Assembly (NCBI GenBank): GCA_003999685.1
Contig: CP021232.1
Location: 868,001 to 932,000 of the forward strand
Reading direction: 5' to 3'
Length of the DNA: 64,000 nt
Origin: Taiwanofungus camphoratus
Taxonomy: Eukaryota > Basidiomycota > Agaricomycetes > Polyporales > Taiwanofungaceae
This document shows positions 45,546-57,658 of this stretch, piece after piece; positions within the stretch are counted from its first letter, which is position 1, and every line of letters starts with the position of its first letter. The position numbers and the translations under genes were made by a program. The notes beneath the pieces were generated by a model. It saw only the letters and a program-made list of their open reading frames with translations. It did no database searches and had not been told where the DNA came from.

Positions 45546-46237
45546 CACGTTCAATCCGAAGCTAGAGCTAGTCGATGCCATTCGCAGTCAATGTATAAAT
45601 ATGCTATGCGTTTCTCATGGGAAGAACAGTGCATACCTTGGTAGTTAGAGTGCGTCGCACCGTATCCAAACGTTATGAAAACCCGAAAGTTCGAGACCAA
45701 AGAGCGAAACAGCTTCTGATAGAGGCGGGACCTGGCGAAGCGCAGTGACAATGCCCCCGGGACCACGATAAATTTCGACACAGCATGCCAGTTCCTTCAC
45801 ACCGATAGTCTCGGTGCTAGCAAGCATGAATCTCCAACTCGAGTTCAACGTGAGCCTCCGTTGTGAGCAGGGGAATTCAGTTCCTGACTCCAAAAAAAAC
45901 CTTCCGTCGGCATTGAAGAGGCTGCGTCAGACAAGCGACGCGATCACGTGTAAAATGAAACTGCATTGCGCGTCGAACGGCCGACGGTCTGGTGCTTCCC
46001 ACCAAAATGAATGCTAGTTGATTGAAGCCTCGATAATGTCCTCGATCCCCAATCTGCGCAGGTCATTGAGGCTTACCTTGGACTCACCTACCCTCAAGTT
46101 GATGCCATTGAGCTATATTTTGCTGAAAGCAGCGTGTCTGCCCACGCCACTTTCGCTGCTAAATTCTACATGTACCACTACACACGACATGAGATTTACT
46201 GCGTGTGCGTCTCAAAGGCCTCGCAATGAGATATTCA
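45546..46237. other. Spacer between pseudogene copies 1 and 2
   Basis: About 690 bp lying between the C-terminal ends of two convergent acyltransferase relics. No gene seen. Confidence 0.45.
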
Positions 46238-47640
46238 CTAGTCAAGATCTATTCCTACTTCTTTTTCCTGCACCCCAAGCATCGCGACCATGTCCACCAC
46301 ACGCTGGAAATATGAATCCACAAGGACATCACTGGTGTGCTTGCCGTTATATGACAATTGCAAGTTCAGTTGACCACTGAATGTCCACAGGTGGAATGAC
46401 ATGGCCGTGGGTGCCACTTTGGCGGTTATGATCATGTCAGACACGATGATGCAGGGTCGGTTGCCTTGGTCGTCGACCTGCTGGGGTGCTATTTGCGGTA
46501 GCAGATTTCATGCCAAAGCATGTCAGGAGCCAAATGTCACAATTGCCTACACTGCTCATAAACGGGAGGAAGGGCTTTCCAGATACTGCACGTATGTGCT
46601 CCGCAAGGGATGTCCGGTAGTGCCGGTGGAAACGTGGCAGGTGCGGTGACTGGACACAGGCAGTGCTTTTCTCCTTGCACTGCTTCGCGAGCGCTCAGGT
46701 TGGATCCGGATGCTCGTTCGCAGTCACATCTGAGTATGAGAAGGTGACAAAAATCGGATACAAGAAGATTCGCAGTGCAGCATCGTGTGGGCTCTCCCCG
46801 CTCAATGCCCACGGTGATCGTGCTAAGAGATCGAATGCCGAATGTATCTGGAAAAGGTGCTGGTTTTCGGATGAAGATGGATCACGCCCACCATGAGCCG
46901 ATGAGCCGGCCATAATGGCCAAGACGAGCTGTGTCACAGACGCACTATGCTCTTTGCAAACACGGAGGATCTCCCTTGTGTCCATTTCGGATCATACATA
47001 GCGAACAATACAGCCTTTCGGCATGTCTTGTAATGTGCCGTCGGGGATAAGTCCAGACACTGGCTGGACGAGTCTGGGTTCAACGATGGAGATCGAAAGA
47101 AAATCAACCCACCAGGACTTACCATGGACGACAGTTGTGTCAGACTCTCGTATATTCCCCTGCCTACTTTCTGCTCCTCGGCGTTACACACGTTAGGATC
47201 CGGAAAGAAATATTCAAGCAACTCGAGCAACTTGGGGGAGGGGACGCAGCCGGTGAAATAACATGTCAATTCAGCCAGTGCATGAGTTGAGCCCTCGAGC
47301 AATTCTAAGAATTGGCTAATGACAGTGAGCTGACCACGGATATCTGAGACGGAGTGCGTGGTATGAATCCCCAACACATATTGCACTACCGAGTCGCTAG
47401 CGTGCCTTGACCAGTGGATCCTGCAGGTTTCCGAGCGCACATCAAGAGTGCCCTCAAAATTTGCGTTCGCCCATCGGTCGCGAAGCAATAGCGCCGCCTG
47501 TTCCCTGTTTTCAAATGATCCGAATTCGGTCTGGGCTATTGCTTCGTCTGCTGCGAGCGCCGATCAGAAGAAAGGATCTACCAGATTGCTGGACCAGGAA
47601 AATACTAGTACTCCTTTGAGAAGGAAGCAGCCGCCCCAAT
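46238..47640 (-). pseudogene. Acyltransferase-like pseudogene, copy 2
   Basis: Minus strand. N-terminal part: TEFGSFENREQAALLLRDRW, CRIHWSRHASDSVVQYVLGI, HTTHSVSDIRGQLTVISQFL (HxxxD retained), then an intron (gtaagt...gtccag near 47058-47118), SGLIPDGTLQDMPKGCIVRY, a TGA where the intact copy has Trp (HTWSDSD), EILRVCKEHSASVTQLVLAI, LFQIHSAFDLLARSP. Further frameshifts separate LAEHIRAVSGKPFLPFMSSV and the last piece SDMIITAKVAPTAMSFHLWT ending at 46238. The first ~60 codons cannot be found. Dead copy, convergent with copy 1. Confidence 0.85.
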
Positions 47641-48227
47641 GAAGCGGTAGGAAGTCTACAAACATGACGTTGTTCGGGACACTGGCCTTAAGAAACATTC
47701 ACGTGTATGAATGGCCGAGCCTGAGGATAGGCGAATTGCTGATCCAGAAAGATGAAGTCATACTTGCGAAGGCACCTTGAAAGAATTACTCGACCATCAA
47801 TAGAATACTGTGTATTCCTGCGTTCCGTCCTATGGCACAAATCGGGCTACGGCCGCCGCTTCAGAAATGCCATTGAATGACTGAAACTTCCAAAGATATT
47901 CTAAAGGGACCTTCTGCGTAAAATTCGGGGGTTCGGACGTTCCAAGGCATGTACAGAAATGAAGCAGTATACAATGTGATATCTTGACCATGCCAATCTG
48001 AATTCACCACTCATGTGTTTACAGGGGCATTCCCACGTTAATGACAGGTAATGCATGTGATGGACAAGCTCGCGATGAAACCGATACCTAAAACCTCGAC
48101 AAAAATGTTCCCGCAGTCACCGAACCAAGATGACACAAGTCGATATACATATTTGCCTTGCCCTCCACAGCTCAGTCAAATGTGAAGGAGTCTTTGAAAT
48201 AGGGAACAAACCTCCGGATCGGTCAGC
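47641..48227. other. Spacer, no gene seen
   Basis: About 590 bp between pseudogene copy 2 and the dehydrogenase 3' end; no coherent frame or repeat. Confidence 0.45.
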
Positions 48228-49944
48228 TCAAGGATGGACGAGAATCTTAACTGGTGCGTAGAATATTAGGTAGTCGGTTTGCCATAGTAATGGATCAGAG
48301 TCTTACTTTGTGAATCCTTCTCTTCGATGAGGGCCTTGATGCCCTTATCAACAAATTCTTCAAGAGCAATCTTCCTGGTGATAAGGTCCTCAAGGCCAGT
48401 CAACTTGCCTCCGGCGACAGCCTGCAGTAGTTCAGAATGCACACGGCTGAAACTCTGGCTAGCTATCAAAGACGACTCGTGTAAGTCATATTGACTACTA
48501 TTGCAATAAGACATGGAGCACCACACCCACCAGTTAATATAATTTCCTTTTTCTGCAGCGCACCGATGTCCAGAACAGGCGACGTCTCCCACACGGCCAC
48601 TTCGACAACATTCCCTCTAGCACGCACTGCAGCAAGTGCCGTATCCAAGCTCGCCTGAATGCCTGCACAGTCAAAAACGACCGCTGCTCCACGGCCATCT
48701 GTCGCGCGAGCCGTCTCTGAAACAATGTCATCCGAAAGCGGATCGAAGGCTGCCGAAGCGGACAACTTCAGCGCCATGTCCCGACGCTGTGAGGCGGGCT
48801 CCGAGACTCCGACCCACGACGCATCGAGAGCTCTACATAATAGGCAGCTCAGCGCATGTGAGATACATCACACAAATGTGTCGCATTACCTAAGTACCTT
48901 CAAGAGCAGAAGACCAATCTGTTGCATATGAGTCTAAATGAATGACCAAGTGTCATATAAGACGATATGGCATACGGGGCCTGCACCAATTATAAGGACG
49001 CTGTCGCCAGCCGTAAAATTCGACCTCTTGACCGCATGCCAAACGACCGCAAGAGGTTCCATCAACGCCCCAATCTCTACTGTAAGTAATGCGAGGTCGA
49101 GAAATGGGATGAATCCTGATGTACGGCTGTGCTCACAAGAGATTCCTGCTGGTAAGACATGGACCGACTCTTGATCGACAGCAATGTATTCGGCTAGACC
49201 ACCGCCCCTGCCGCCGATACCCTGTATAGGTTGAAGCTTGCTTCCTTCATTTGACAATGGAAGAGTCGCATACTCACGATGAATGTAGTATGAGGACATA
49301 TATTTCTTGTTCCAGAAGAGCAAGGGCCGCACGATGGTTCCATGCATGAGATGACAGGTTCACTAGTAATATATTGATACATGCTATCCCTAGCACACAG
49401 AAATAAACTGGCGTACGCAACGACATTATCTCCTACAGCGAACTTTTGGGTATCCACACCTTTTCCCAGCTCCGTGATGGTCCCGGAAAACCTGACAATC
49501 TCAACAAGTGAACACATGTCACGAAAGATAAGACAGGGACGCACTCGTGACCCATCACGACAGGAAGCGTCTCCTTCGTTACATAGTGGGGTATGGTGGC
49601 AGTTGGAGAGACGGGTAGTAAGGAGAAGTACGAATGCACATCCGAGCCACATACTGTCAATTCAAGAGACTACTAGTTAGTACGCTCATGCGGACACTCA
49701 TCTATGAAGGGAGACTGACTTCCATTCCTGAGTGCTACTCAGTCATCACAGGGCCATCGTATGCGCGGATGACAAGAAACGTGTTATAGCTCACCAAGCG
49801 ATCTAGCCCATCACAATTCGGTCTACATACCATTCGACCTGCTATGCGGCGTACCTTGATCTTCACTTGCCCTTCCCCAGCGACAGGCTCGGGAATTTCG
49901 TCGATACGCATATCGCCTGGTCCATAGTAGCGTGCAGCTCTCAT
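48228..49944 (-). CDS. BDH1: Zinc-dependent medium-chain dehydrogenase, butanediol/sorbitol dehydrogenase type
   Basis: NAD(P)-dependent oxidoreductase of the Bdh1 group (2,3-butanediol/acetoin). Start MRAARYYGPGDMRIDEIPEP at 49944. Zinc motifs: CGSDVHSY and PVVMGHEFSGTITELGKGVD (catalytic zinc), structural zinc block VISCMEPSCGPCSSGTRNIC. Then GGRGGGLAEYIAVDQESVHV, EIGALMEPLAVVWHAVKRSN, LIIGAGPIGLLLLKVLRALD (Rossmann GxGxxG), AAVVFDCAGIQASLDTALAA, ITRKIALEEFVDKGIKALIE and the family's usual end KILVHP after a last intron (stop 48228-48230). The segment between exon 1 (ends IKIK at 49855) and CGSDVH is unusual: two 8-nt micro-exons are needed to give VEWNGI, and the first intervening stretch is only 16 nt. 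The gene may thus be impaired at this point. Confidence 0.85.
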
Positions 49945-51201
49945 CGTCGAAATAATGAGAATGAAGGCCGCCAATGATGTCCAGATTGTGCTATCCACGG
50001 GCGATCTGATAATGACAGGCCCGGTACGGGAAGCATTTAATTGGTTCCGCGTGACTGCTGTATAGACTAGTCATGTGCACATGCCGTAGTCAAGTGCGAG
50101 CACCCGCAGAAGCGATACTTTCGGGCTTCACAAGGGATATCAGAGCAGCTGAACTGATACTCAGGCTATTCAACTTAAGAATGCAGACATATCAACGGCC
50201 GTTGCCACACAAACAGTCGGACGGAACTGAGCTCACCTTGCATTACTGAACGAGAATGTTGGAAGTGTCGCAGTTCAACCATACTTTATAGTGGAAAGTA
50301 TTATGGAGATGCAGATTTGCCAAAATATTGGGAGAGCAACACCGCGCTCTACAGGTCAGAATGCCACGTATGAAATGAGCTTGTCTGGAATAATTCCATC
50401 ACACTAGGAGATGCTATGTTCCCAAACTGAGGTTCTGAGCCAGAACATGATGCTTTCCTCCTCTGCTCGAGGACAAAGGGGCTGCCAGCGCGTAGTTGAA
50501 GTTCGGCTGCTTCCGGATTCGGTAGAGGGCCGCAAGAATTTCAAGTTGAAGGTTGTTTACGACTCGTTCAATTGCGCATGCATTTCGAGCATGATTCCAT
50601 GCCTGAGAATGCTCCTGGTCGTGCGCTTTCGGTTGATGGGTGATAACAGACAAAAATATGTGAATACAGTACAATTGATAATTCCGCGTCTTAGCTGATT
50701 ACTATGTATTCGAGACTGCTAATGTGCAATACTTATAGCACCCTTGAAGTTCATTGACTACAATACATGACCCCTTGACTTTGGAGATCACAAGTACTTG
50801 ATGATTCCAGGGAATATTCTGATATTTAGGTTGCGCAGGTGGTCCGTTTGTCTTTTCATTCGACCAGGATTCTCATGAGAAAGTCAGTGTTGAGGAACCG
50901 AATTAACGTATTAACCGAGTCGCCAGTTGCATAGCCGCACACGGAAATTTTGGTCAAGATTCGCATTATGTCACCTATTTTCAAACCAAGGGTCGCCTTG
51001 ACACTTCCGAACGTGAATAGAATGCAGGACGCTAGTCCCATTTTGAGGATTCATAGAGGACCCACGGGTGGTCTGCCAGACTAATCTTCCAAGGATTGGT
51101 GTTTGACGGCGTGACCAGTGTCTCATATATAGTTGAGACGAATATTCAAGCATGACCAATGCGAGTTTCTTCCATCATTTGCTGTCTTACAACTTATCGT
51201 T
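49945..51201. other. Intergenic between dehydrogenase and acyltransferase copy 3 (divergent)
   Basis: About 1.25 kb. Both flanking genes point outward, so it should hold both promoters. No open frame or repeat of note (short frames at 50411-50698 are unconvincing). Confidence 0.45.
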
Positions 51202-52956
51202 ATGGACAGAACACTGTTGTGGTTTTCATCCTCACTATTGATCAAGCTTTGTCAGTGCATTCAAAATGGGGTTGCCAGGATACATACTGTTATTTCTCGT
51301 CAGCTCCGCGTTGTTCTATCTCTCGATAGACCCTTCGCTCTGTCCATTTCAGAGCCTCTACAATCATGTCGAACAGGAACGACTTCTATTACCCGTCCTT
51401 TGGGGTGCATGGAGCAAGTTTTCCTTCAAGCGCGCGGTCTATATGGCCACACAGATATGTTCCTCATTGCCACACTTGACTGTACAAATAACACCATCAG
51501 CGATGAGCATGTCGTTCTTGCATGCGCTTTGCTTCGCATTCGTCACCCTCTTCTGGCATCTCACGTCTCCAACACCGACCTCTCTCCTGAGTTTGTCTAT
51601 ACTCCCCCTTTGACTGAGGTGTGCGCGATGGAGGAAGCACGAGTCCAGGTCGAATTCGGAACTTTTGCTGATAGGGATCAGGCTGTGTTACTGTTGCGTG
51701 AGCGGTGGACGAGTGTCGATCCGCTTGACACCCTCGATCCAGCCATAGGAGTGTGCAGAGTATTCTGGTCTAAAAATGTGAGCGGGCGGGCCGGGAAATA
51801 CGTGCTAGGGTTCTATGGCTGCCATTCGGTTGTCGATGGCGTCGGTATACTATGCGTTGCCCGTCAGTTTGTGGAGGATCTTGCAGCACCAGATCTGGCA
51901 CAGGCAGAGCTAGCGGGTCATTTTTCTGATCATGTCCCCTTTGCTAGGCTGCCAGAACCAATGGAAAACCTCTTCCCGGATCCCACGGCCACCAGTGATC
52001 CTGCTGAACAAGCGAAGGGTGAGGAAATATACGATAACCTGATGGGAATGCCCACTATGGTGAGCCTGCTTTCTGTGCCATCGCGTCTGAGTGCTGATTG
52101 ATTCTTTTAGCAAATGGGTGGACTGGTCCCGGATGGCTCTGCAGATACATTCAAAGCTCGCATTATTCGCCACACCTGGTCCGACTCTGATACGGCCAAG
52201 ATAATCCGCGCCTGCAAAGCTCATGGCGTCACTGTCACTCAGCTCGTTTCAGCAATCATGGCTATCGCAGCCGCTCCACCTCACGGTGGCATTTTCGAAG
52301 ACTGTCATTTTCTACACAGTCGCCCGCTCCCATGCTCTGACTATTATTGCTTCAAACTCCACATGGCGATCGACCTGTCCCGTCGGTCACAGATGTCATC
52401 GAGTGAGAAGGCCGTCTATGAGGCTGTGCTCAGAGCCGCAGGCTACGCGATCTTTGTTGCCGTTCCGCGTTTCAAGATGCCAGATCACGAAGGCGCCGTG
52501 AACGAAGCTTGGTCTATCGCAAGACAGTGCAAGCAGAGCCACGATGTGTACGTTGGATCGCCGTACTTTTGGCACTTCAATCAACGCTATCTCTCTACTC
52601 AGCTGAGCCACAGGGACTCTGCTGTCCAGCCACGTCTACCTCTGCTCAGCAGTCTGGGAGACTGTAGCAAGCAGCTCCCGTCACGTTTCGTAATGACCTC
52701 CGCTCCTGCGGAGAGTGTTCTTGGAAAGCATCACACTCTGCGGAGAGGAGAGATCATCGTCTCCGACATGATGATATCCGGAAGAATGCTCCCTGATGCC
52801 ATGGCGCTCCATCTATGGACTTACGGCAGCCATTTGAACGTGCAGTTGACACACAACAGTTCGTACACTAGTACCATCCTCATGGATCGCTATTTTCGGC
52901 GTGTCATCGAGATGGTCACAATGCTCGGTTTGAGTGTGGAAGGAGATGGACATTAG
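51202..52956 (+). CDS. CoA-dependent acyltransferase-like protein (HxxxD family), copy 3, apparently intact
   Basis: Two exons, 51202-52059 and 52111-52956, joined in phase 0 (PTM|QMGGLVPDG). Resembles the alcohol acetyltransferase/condensation-domain superfamily: SITRPLGCMEQVFLQARGLY (typical N-terminal motif), VVLACALLRIRHPLLASHVS, YVLGFYGCHSVVDGVGILCV with the catalytic HxxxDG, KIIRACKAHGVTVTQLVSAI, FKLHMAIDLSRRSQMS, PRLPLLSSLGDCSKQLPSRF, ITHE-like VSDMMISGRMLPDAMALHLW and the closing YGSHLNVQLTHNSSYTS. The family motif TRPLG lies before the ATG at 51409, so an upstream start such as 51202 is likely, though the hydrophobic N-terminus it gives (MDRTLLWFSSSLL) is odd. Substrate unknown. The only undamaged member among four in 15 kb. 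Confidence 0.75.
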
Positions 52957-53820
52957 ACACCTGCACTAGACACCTGCACTGCCGCACGGCTCAACTTGTG
53001 TACGGTCTGTCTGATTCTTCTATGAGGTGCAACGATGTTCGAGGACAACTCGATGGCGTGCTCTCATACTCGTCTTCTGCGATTGTATACACCCCTTCTC
53101 CCTGTCGTGCAGTGTGAGTGGTGAACAACAAGTAAGTGGGGGATTGTAGACGGGACACTGATCCTCGAAGCCAGTACTTCGATGTACTTAGCGCCAAAGA
53201 TGGAACATTCACCTCATGTCAGTCACAATCTGGTGATCATGCACCCGCTGTTCGCCGAATCATCGCAGTTTGGCAAATGTTCGAATTCATAAACTTTCTA
53301 TGCTGCCTACTCGAGACGTAAACGGGTCGTGACGTAAACTGTTCCTACGGCTATTATGAGACGTGAGAACCGAACTATAAACAGGATGGTGCTTCCCTTC
53401 TGATGAGATGAGGGTCTGAATTTGGAGATCCCTGTCGGTCCTTTTTGAGCTACACCGATTACCCTGGCCCTTCTCGCATTGCTATTACTCAGGCAAGTTT
53501 GAGAGAACGAGTTGCATACCGGGCGCCGTGCAACCGGACCCTCCTCAGCCGCTGCACATGAGCCTCGTCCAGAGTTATATAATCGAGGAGGTAATAGCAC
53601 GAGATGTAGGTTGACCGGACACTGCGTCTAAAGTGAGCCTAGAAAAAAGGAATATCTCTTATTCTTACCTCGGGTTTCTCAATCATCGAATTTATGGCGC
53701 TGTACTGTGCAGAATTGCATGTAGCCATTGCATCTACGGTCTGCATACTCGTGAACTAAAATCCCTTAAATCGGGTCAGAGGTTCCCCCTCGTTCGTCTT
53801 CGGTATGTCTCAAAATGTTG
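52957..53820. other. Spacer, no gene supported
   Basis: About 860 bp after copy 3. A perfect 12-bp tandem (gacacctgcact) occurs at 52957-52980 directly after the stop. Otherwise only short frames. Confidence 0.45.
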
Positions 53821-54450
53821 ACACCGTCGCAATCTTCACGACACATCGAATGTATTCCAGGTTACAACATTACCATTGCTTATCAAGAAAACACTGGATC
53901 ATTCGGCTTACAGAATACGCGGGACTGCAGATTTGCTTGGCGTGTCAAAGACTGTTTAGGAGTAAGTCGAAGACAAATATGAGTTTTAGTCTGCCTCTGA
54001 CGGTGGTAATATCATAGCAGGATATCCTTACGTTGGCTGACCTCAAGGTGAGTCCGTCGTGGAGACATTGATCCTAACCAAGTATCATCAATACGTGCAT
54101 TGCAATAAATCAGGATACAACTATCCTAGAAGAGTAGATGGCAGGTTCATCGGTAGGTAGACTACTGGTCACGATATATTCCGGGTGGAAGGTATACCAT
54201 CCACAGCACGTATTTGAGACAATGTGTGAAATCAGGTCACGATCATGCACGACACAGGAAGATCATGAATCCAGCTTTCACTGCAGGCCAGCTCCGATCG
54301 TATATGCCGCTATTTCTCCCAATATATATCCTGGAAGGAAAACCTGAGGGATGGCTAAAGCTATGGAGCCCTATATATCTGAGAACTATGCTCTTCACTG
54401 TTATAGCACGCCAGGCCTCTCAACTGTTGACTTTGAGCACTGCGTCGTGA
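53821..54450 (+). pseudogene. Cytochrome P450 relic (N-terminal third)
   Basis: Degenerate pieces in order on the plus strand: HWIIRLTEYAGLQI (the usual WI..YG..Y region), DILTLADLK (the DP/DLKALxxIL region), SGYNYPRR, and the best preserved part GHDHARHRKIMNPAFTAGQL + RSYMPLF, matching the P450 C-helix motif with HKxQRxxMNPAF. Frames are shifted between pieces and no I-helix, ExxR or heme-binding cysteine motif follows; the sequence breaks off into GC-rich repeats near 54478. Dead fragment. Confidence 0.7.
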
Positions 54451-54475
54451 TTAGTGTGGTGGGCAAAACTCCAGG

Positions 54476-54570
54476 AGACCTCGCCAATCGCCGGCGAGGC
54501 AGTACTGTCTTCGGTGCTGCCTGGTGACTGCTGGCGATGATGGCGAAACTGGCGAAACTATGAAACTGCT
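54476..54570. repeat. GC-rich palindromic tract
   Basis: Contains cctcgcc-aatc-gccggcgagg (hairpin) and several gcgatg/ggcgaaac units. A related GGCGA-rich tract lies at 55145-55212 (tggcgatcgccgtcgccggcga). The two may be remains of one short inverted-repeat element that flanks the MITE; relation unproven. Confidence 0.4.
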
Positions 54571-54616
54571 CGTTCTAATGAAATGGTACTGCAGGTAGCT
54601 ACAAGTATAATGATAA

Positions 54617-54799
54617 TACAGTCAACTCCCTCTTAACCCATACCTCTCAAAACCCATACTCCCTTTAAACCCATAGCTTTTCTGATCCACCAAATTGCTT
54701 TGTTGGGTGTAATAGTCCTCCCCATAACCCATACTCCCTGATAACCCATAGCTTGTATCTTCCACTGAGGGGGTATGGGTTAAGAGGGGGTTGACTGTA
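54617..54799. mobile_element. MITE, Tc1/mariner-pogo type (179 bp, TA target duplication)
   Basis: Element 54619-54797 flanked by TA on both sides. Terminal inverted repeats of about 26 bp start CAGTCAACTCCCTCTTAACC on the left and, read on the other strand, CAGTCAACCCCCTCTTAACC on the right, with one mismatch. CAGT ends and TA duplication are typical of pogo/Fot1-like elements. Inside, the word AACCCATA(C/G) recurs at least five times. No transposase, so non-autonomous. Confidence 0.9.
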
Positions 54800-55144
54800 A
54801 TAAATGATGTTGAGTCCCACTTCTCGGCGCCTGTCTTCGTTGTGGTATGTGCTCGGGGCCTACTAACCACGGCATCCTCCACCAAGTTGGGGCTGCCACA
54901 GATCATGTGAGCGCACATTTCACAGGCAGCTGAAACTCAAGAGCAGGACAGGTAGACAGAGATGATCAGACTTTGTCGTCAACAGCATACTCTGCTGGCA
55001 TGCATGACTCCAAGGTGTACCAGAAAAGGGGACTCCTCAACCACCTTTTACTGTTGTTCAAGCAAGATTATGAAAATATATGTACATAGAAAGAGTGAGT
55101 GTAGGGCAGCTCCGGCGCTTATGAGTTTGGCCAGGTATCGCCAT

Positions 55145-55212
55145 AAAGAGGTGCGTCGCCAGCCTGGCGATCGCCGTCGCCGGCGATGGCGAGTGTTTCC
55201 GGCGACGTTTTG
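55145..55212. repeat. GC-rich GGCGA tract
   Basis: Dense self-complementary words (gcctggcgatcgccgtcgccggcgatggcga). Related in texture to 54476-54570 on the other side of the MITE. Confidence 0.4.
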
Positions 55213-55444
55213 CAAACAACACTAGTCGTGATATCTGATGCTCGGAGATCTCCGAAAACACGAGAATTGCATGTGGCCACCCTTCCTTCCGTGCAGCTAC
55301 GCTCGACTTATCGAGATGACACGACCCTTGTGCGTTTAAGCTGATGCATATCTACCCTCACACCGCCCATTGAAAATGCGCTTCAAACACCTTTTTAGCT
55401 GCTCACCCTTCTCTGGCCTCCATATACGACTACGACTACCGTTC

Positions 55445-56642
55445 ATGTCTGCCTTTGACGACACCGTACATCTCAAACGTCTCTTCGAACCGCGTGACAA
55501 AAATCCTTGTCGTGACAATAAGCCATACTCTATCGTTACGCTCGAGCATCTGTATGTCAGCGGTGACCCCAGGCTTTATGACTGTGTGATCTCTGAGATC
55601 ACACTTTGGAAGTCCAGGTCTCTGCCGAATCATGAATTCGTTGTCGCACAAGTCAGCTACCAGGGGAGGATCATTGGCGCTCTGCGGATCGAACGCACCA
55701 TCATGCCCACTGATGGTCCTTCGGCGAACTCGTCAAGTGTGTCCCTGACCAGCAGCCCATCTTCCCCTGGTCTTCGTGCACATGATCCCATCACGATCTA
55801 CACTTCGGAGGACATCATCGCAGCGACGAGAGACTCGCATAAGATTGCACCCTACATCTTGACGGAGACTGTGACTATCGCTTCGGTCATTGCGGCCTGC
55901 TTCGTTCTAAACCAGGAATATCCAGTGTACCAATTGCCCTCAAAACAATGCTACTGGTTTGCAGGACTGGCGTTCCGTCTGATTGCTGGAGACAATGTGA
56001 TGCAGCAGATGGAAGCTAGGGACACACGGAGGGCCGGAGACTTTGGCAGCTTCATCCATGTGATGAGGGAGCCGGACATGACGCAGCAAGCGCAAACCTT
56101 CAGACCAAAGTTCGAGGCCAAGTTACAAATGATTGAAGATGGTGTCGCTGAGAGAAAGCGAATGCTCTCCGTAGACACCGCGAGGGAGGAGGCAGAGAGG
56201 AGGTTGACCGAAATGGAGAGGCAACACAGGGATGAGGCAGAGAAACGCAGGGAGGAGACAGAGAGACGCAGGGAGGAGACAGAGAAACATAGGGAGGAGA
56301 CAGAGAGACTCAAGGACGAGGCAGAGAGACGCAAGGACGAGGCAGAGAGGAGGTTGACCGAAATGGAGAGGCAACACAGGGATGAGGCAGAGAAACGCAG
56401 GGAGGAGACAGAGAAACGTGAGGAGGCAGAGAGACTCAAGGACGAGGCAGAGAGACGCAAGGACGAGGCAGAGAGGAGGTTGACCGAAAAGGAGAGGCAA
56501 AACAACGCACTTGAGCTTGAACTAAGGAGGTATAGGCAGATGCACTTGGAGACCACTGCGGTGAGTGCCTCGTATGGTCGTCCCTCTTGCCTATCTCATG
56601 CTCACTTTTGTTCAGTCTGAGGAACCGAGCAGGCAACTTTGA
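55445..56642 (+). CDS. Protein with unknown N-terminal domain and charged coiled-coil repeats
   Basis: Two exons, 55445-56560 and 56616-56642 (join TTA|SEEPSRQL), 380 residues. Residues 1-230 form a globular-looking part (FDDTVHLKRLFEPRDKNPC, PYSIVTLEHLYVSGDPRLYD, HEFVVAQVSYQGRIIGALRI, SVIAACFVLNQEYPVYQLPS) of a kind common in agaricomycetes but of unknown function. Residues 250-365 are a long Glu/Arg coiled coil made of units EAEKRREETE, EAERLKDEAE, EAERRKDEAE and RRLTEMERQHRD. One block of about 70 nt (56188-56257) recurs almost unchanged at 56338-56407, so the repeat array is young. An earlier in-frame ATG at 55370 is possible. Confidence 0.75.
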
Positions 56643-57658
56643 ACACGCCGCGGGCACTCTACAAGGCGTAGAACGTGTGCATTCGGAATCGTCATATCGC
56701 ATGACTCGGTAGGGCTGTCGTTCGTCCCGTCTTGTCCACATACCATATTGTCGCTTTCATCGCTGTCGCTGTTGCTCTCGGTGTTCCATGTCCTTGGTCG
56801 CTTAGCTTGATCTATCACTATGCTTCTTGCTGTAAATGTCGTGTTCGCGCATCTTTGGTCCTGTCGCATCTGCTGTCGATTGCTTGGATCATGTATGTAC
56901 AGTGTAATGAGTGCTCTATAACTGTCCGCTAATGTCTGCTCCGTTGAGCTTAAGCTTGAATGCATGAGCATTCGTAGACGGCAATCTCCTCGAGCGCACA
57001 ACTATCCATAGCGGACTTCTTGCGACTAGTCCTGTGACTCCTGTCAACCCTCAACAAACAGTCTTCCTAATCTTTTAGTAGGTCTCCGATTGATAAGGAC
57101 AGTTGACAAGGAGGTATTCGGAGACGACAAAACGTCTAGAGAAATTCAACTATGAATCGCAATGAGCGAAACGGTTACGGTGATTGCACTGTAATTTGGC
57201 ATTTGGCTCTGGGAATGGTAGTCGACTTCAAATTTCGATTCCATGTCTCAGCGCTTAATCTCTTATAGAGTTGTGTCAAGTGCGCAACTTGTATCGTTTG
57301 CCAGCCTGAAACAAACTGTTTTACTATATTCCACGTTACGACTCCAGCGGCGCCACTTGATGAACGCATTCTCAGTTCAGTTCTACACTTGTTCAGAGGT
57401 GCGTGACACGCTGCGCTTAAACGAATAGCTTGAATGCGAACACGACCAGTGACGATACCTCATTCTCTGTGCGTTTAGGACCTTCCACCAAGGTTTAGGA
57501 ATCTTATCACTATTTCAAGCGTGCCGAATCTCGAAGGCTTACGTATTTCTCCATGCATCTCCGCTCTCCAGGAAGGACAGTAGGCCAAGTAAGTATATGC
57601 GACACAAGAAAGACGAGTATACTACCTCGGCCCAAGCAGTGCAGGCAATCAACTGACA
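56643..57658. other. Spacer, no gene supported
   Basis: About 1 kb between the coiled-coil gene and acyltransferase copy 4. Only short frames. Confidence 0.45.

Noticed and set aside
46018-46380. 120-codon plus-strand frame
   Set aside because: It overlaps the C-terminal part of pseudogene copy 2 in antisense and has no motif.
55951-56556. 201- and 125-codon minus-strand frames rich in Ser/Leu/Cys
   Set aside because: Antisense of the Glu/Arg coiled-coil repeats in the plus-strand gene.
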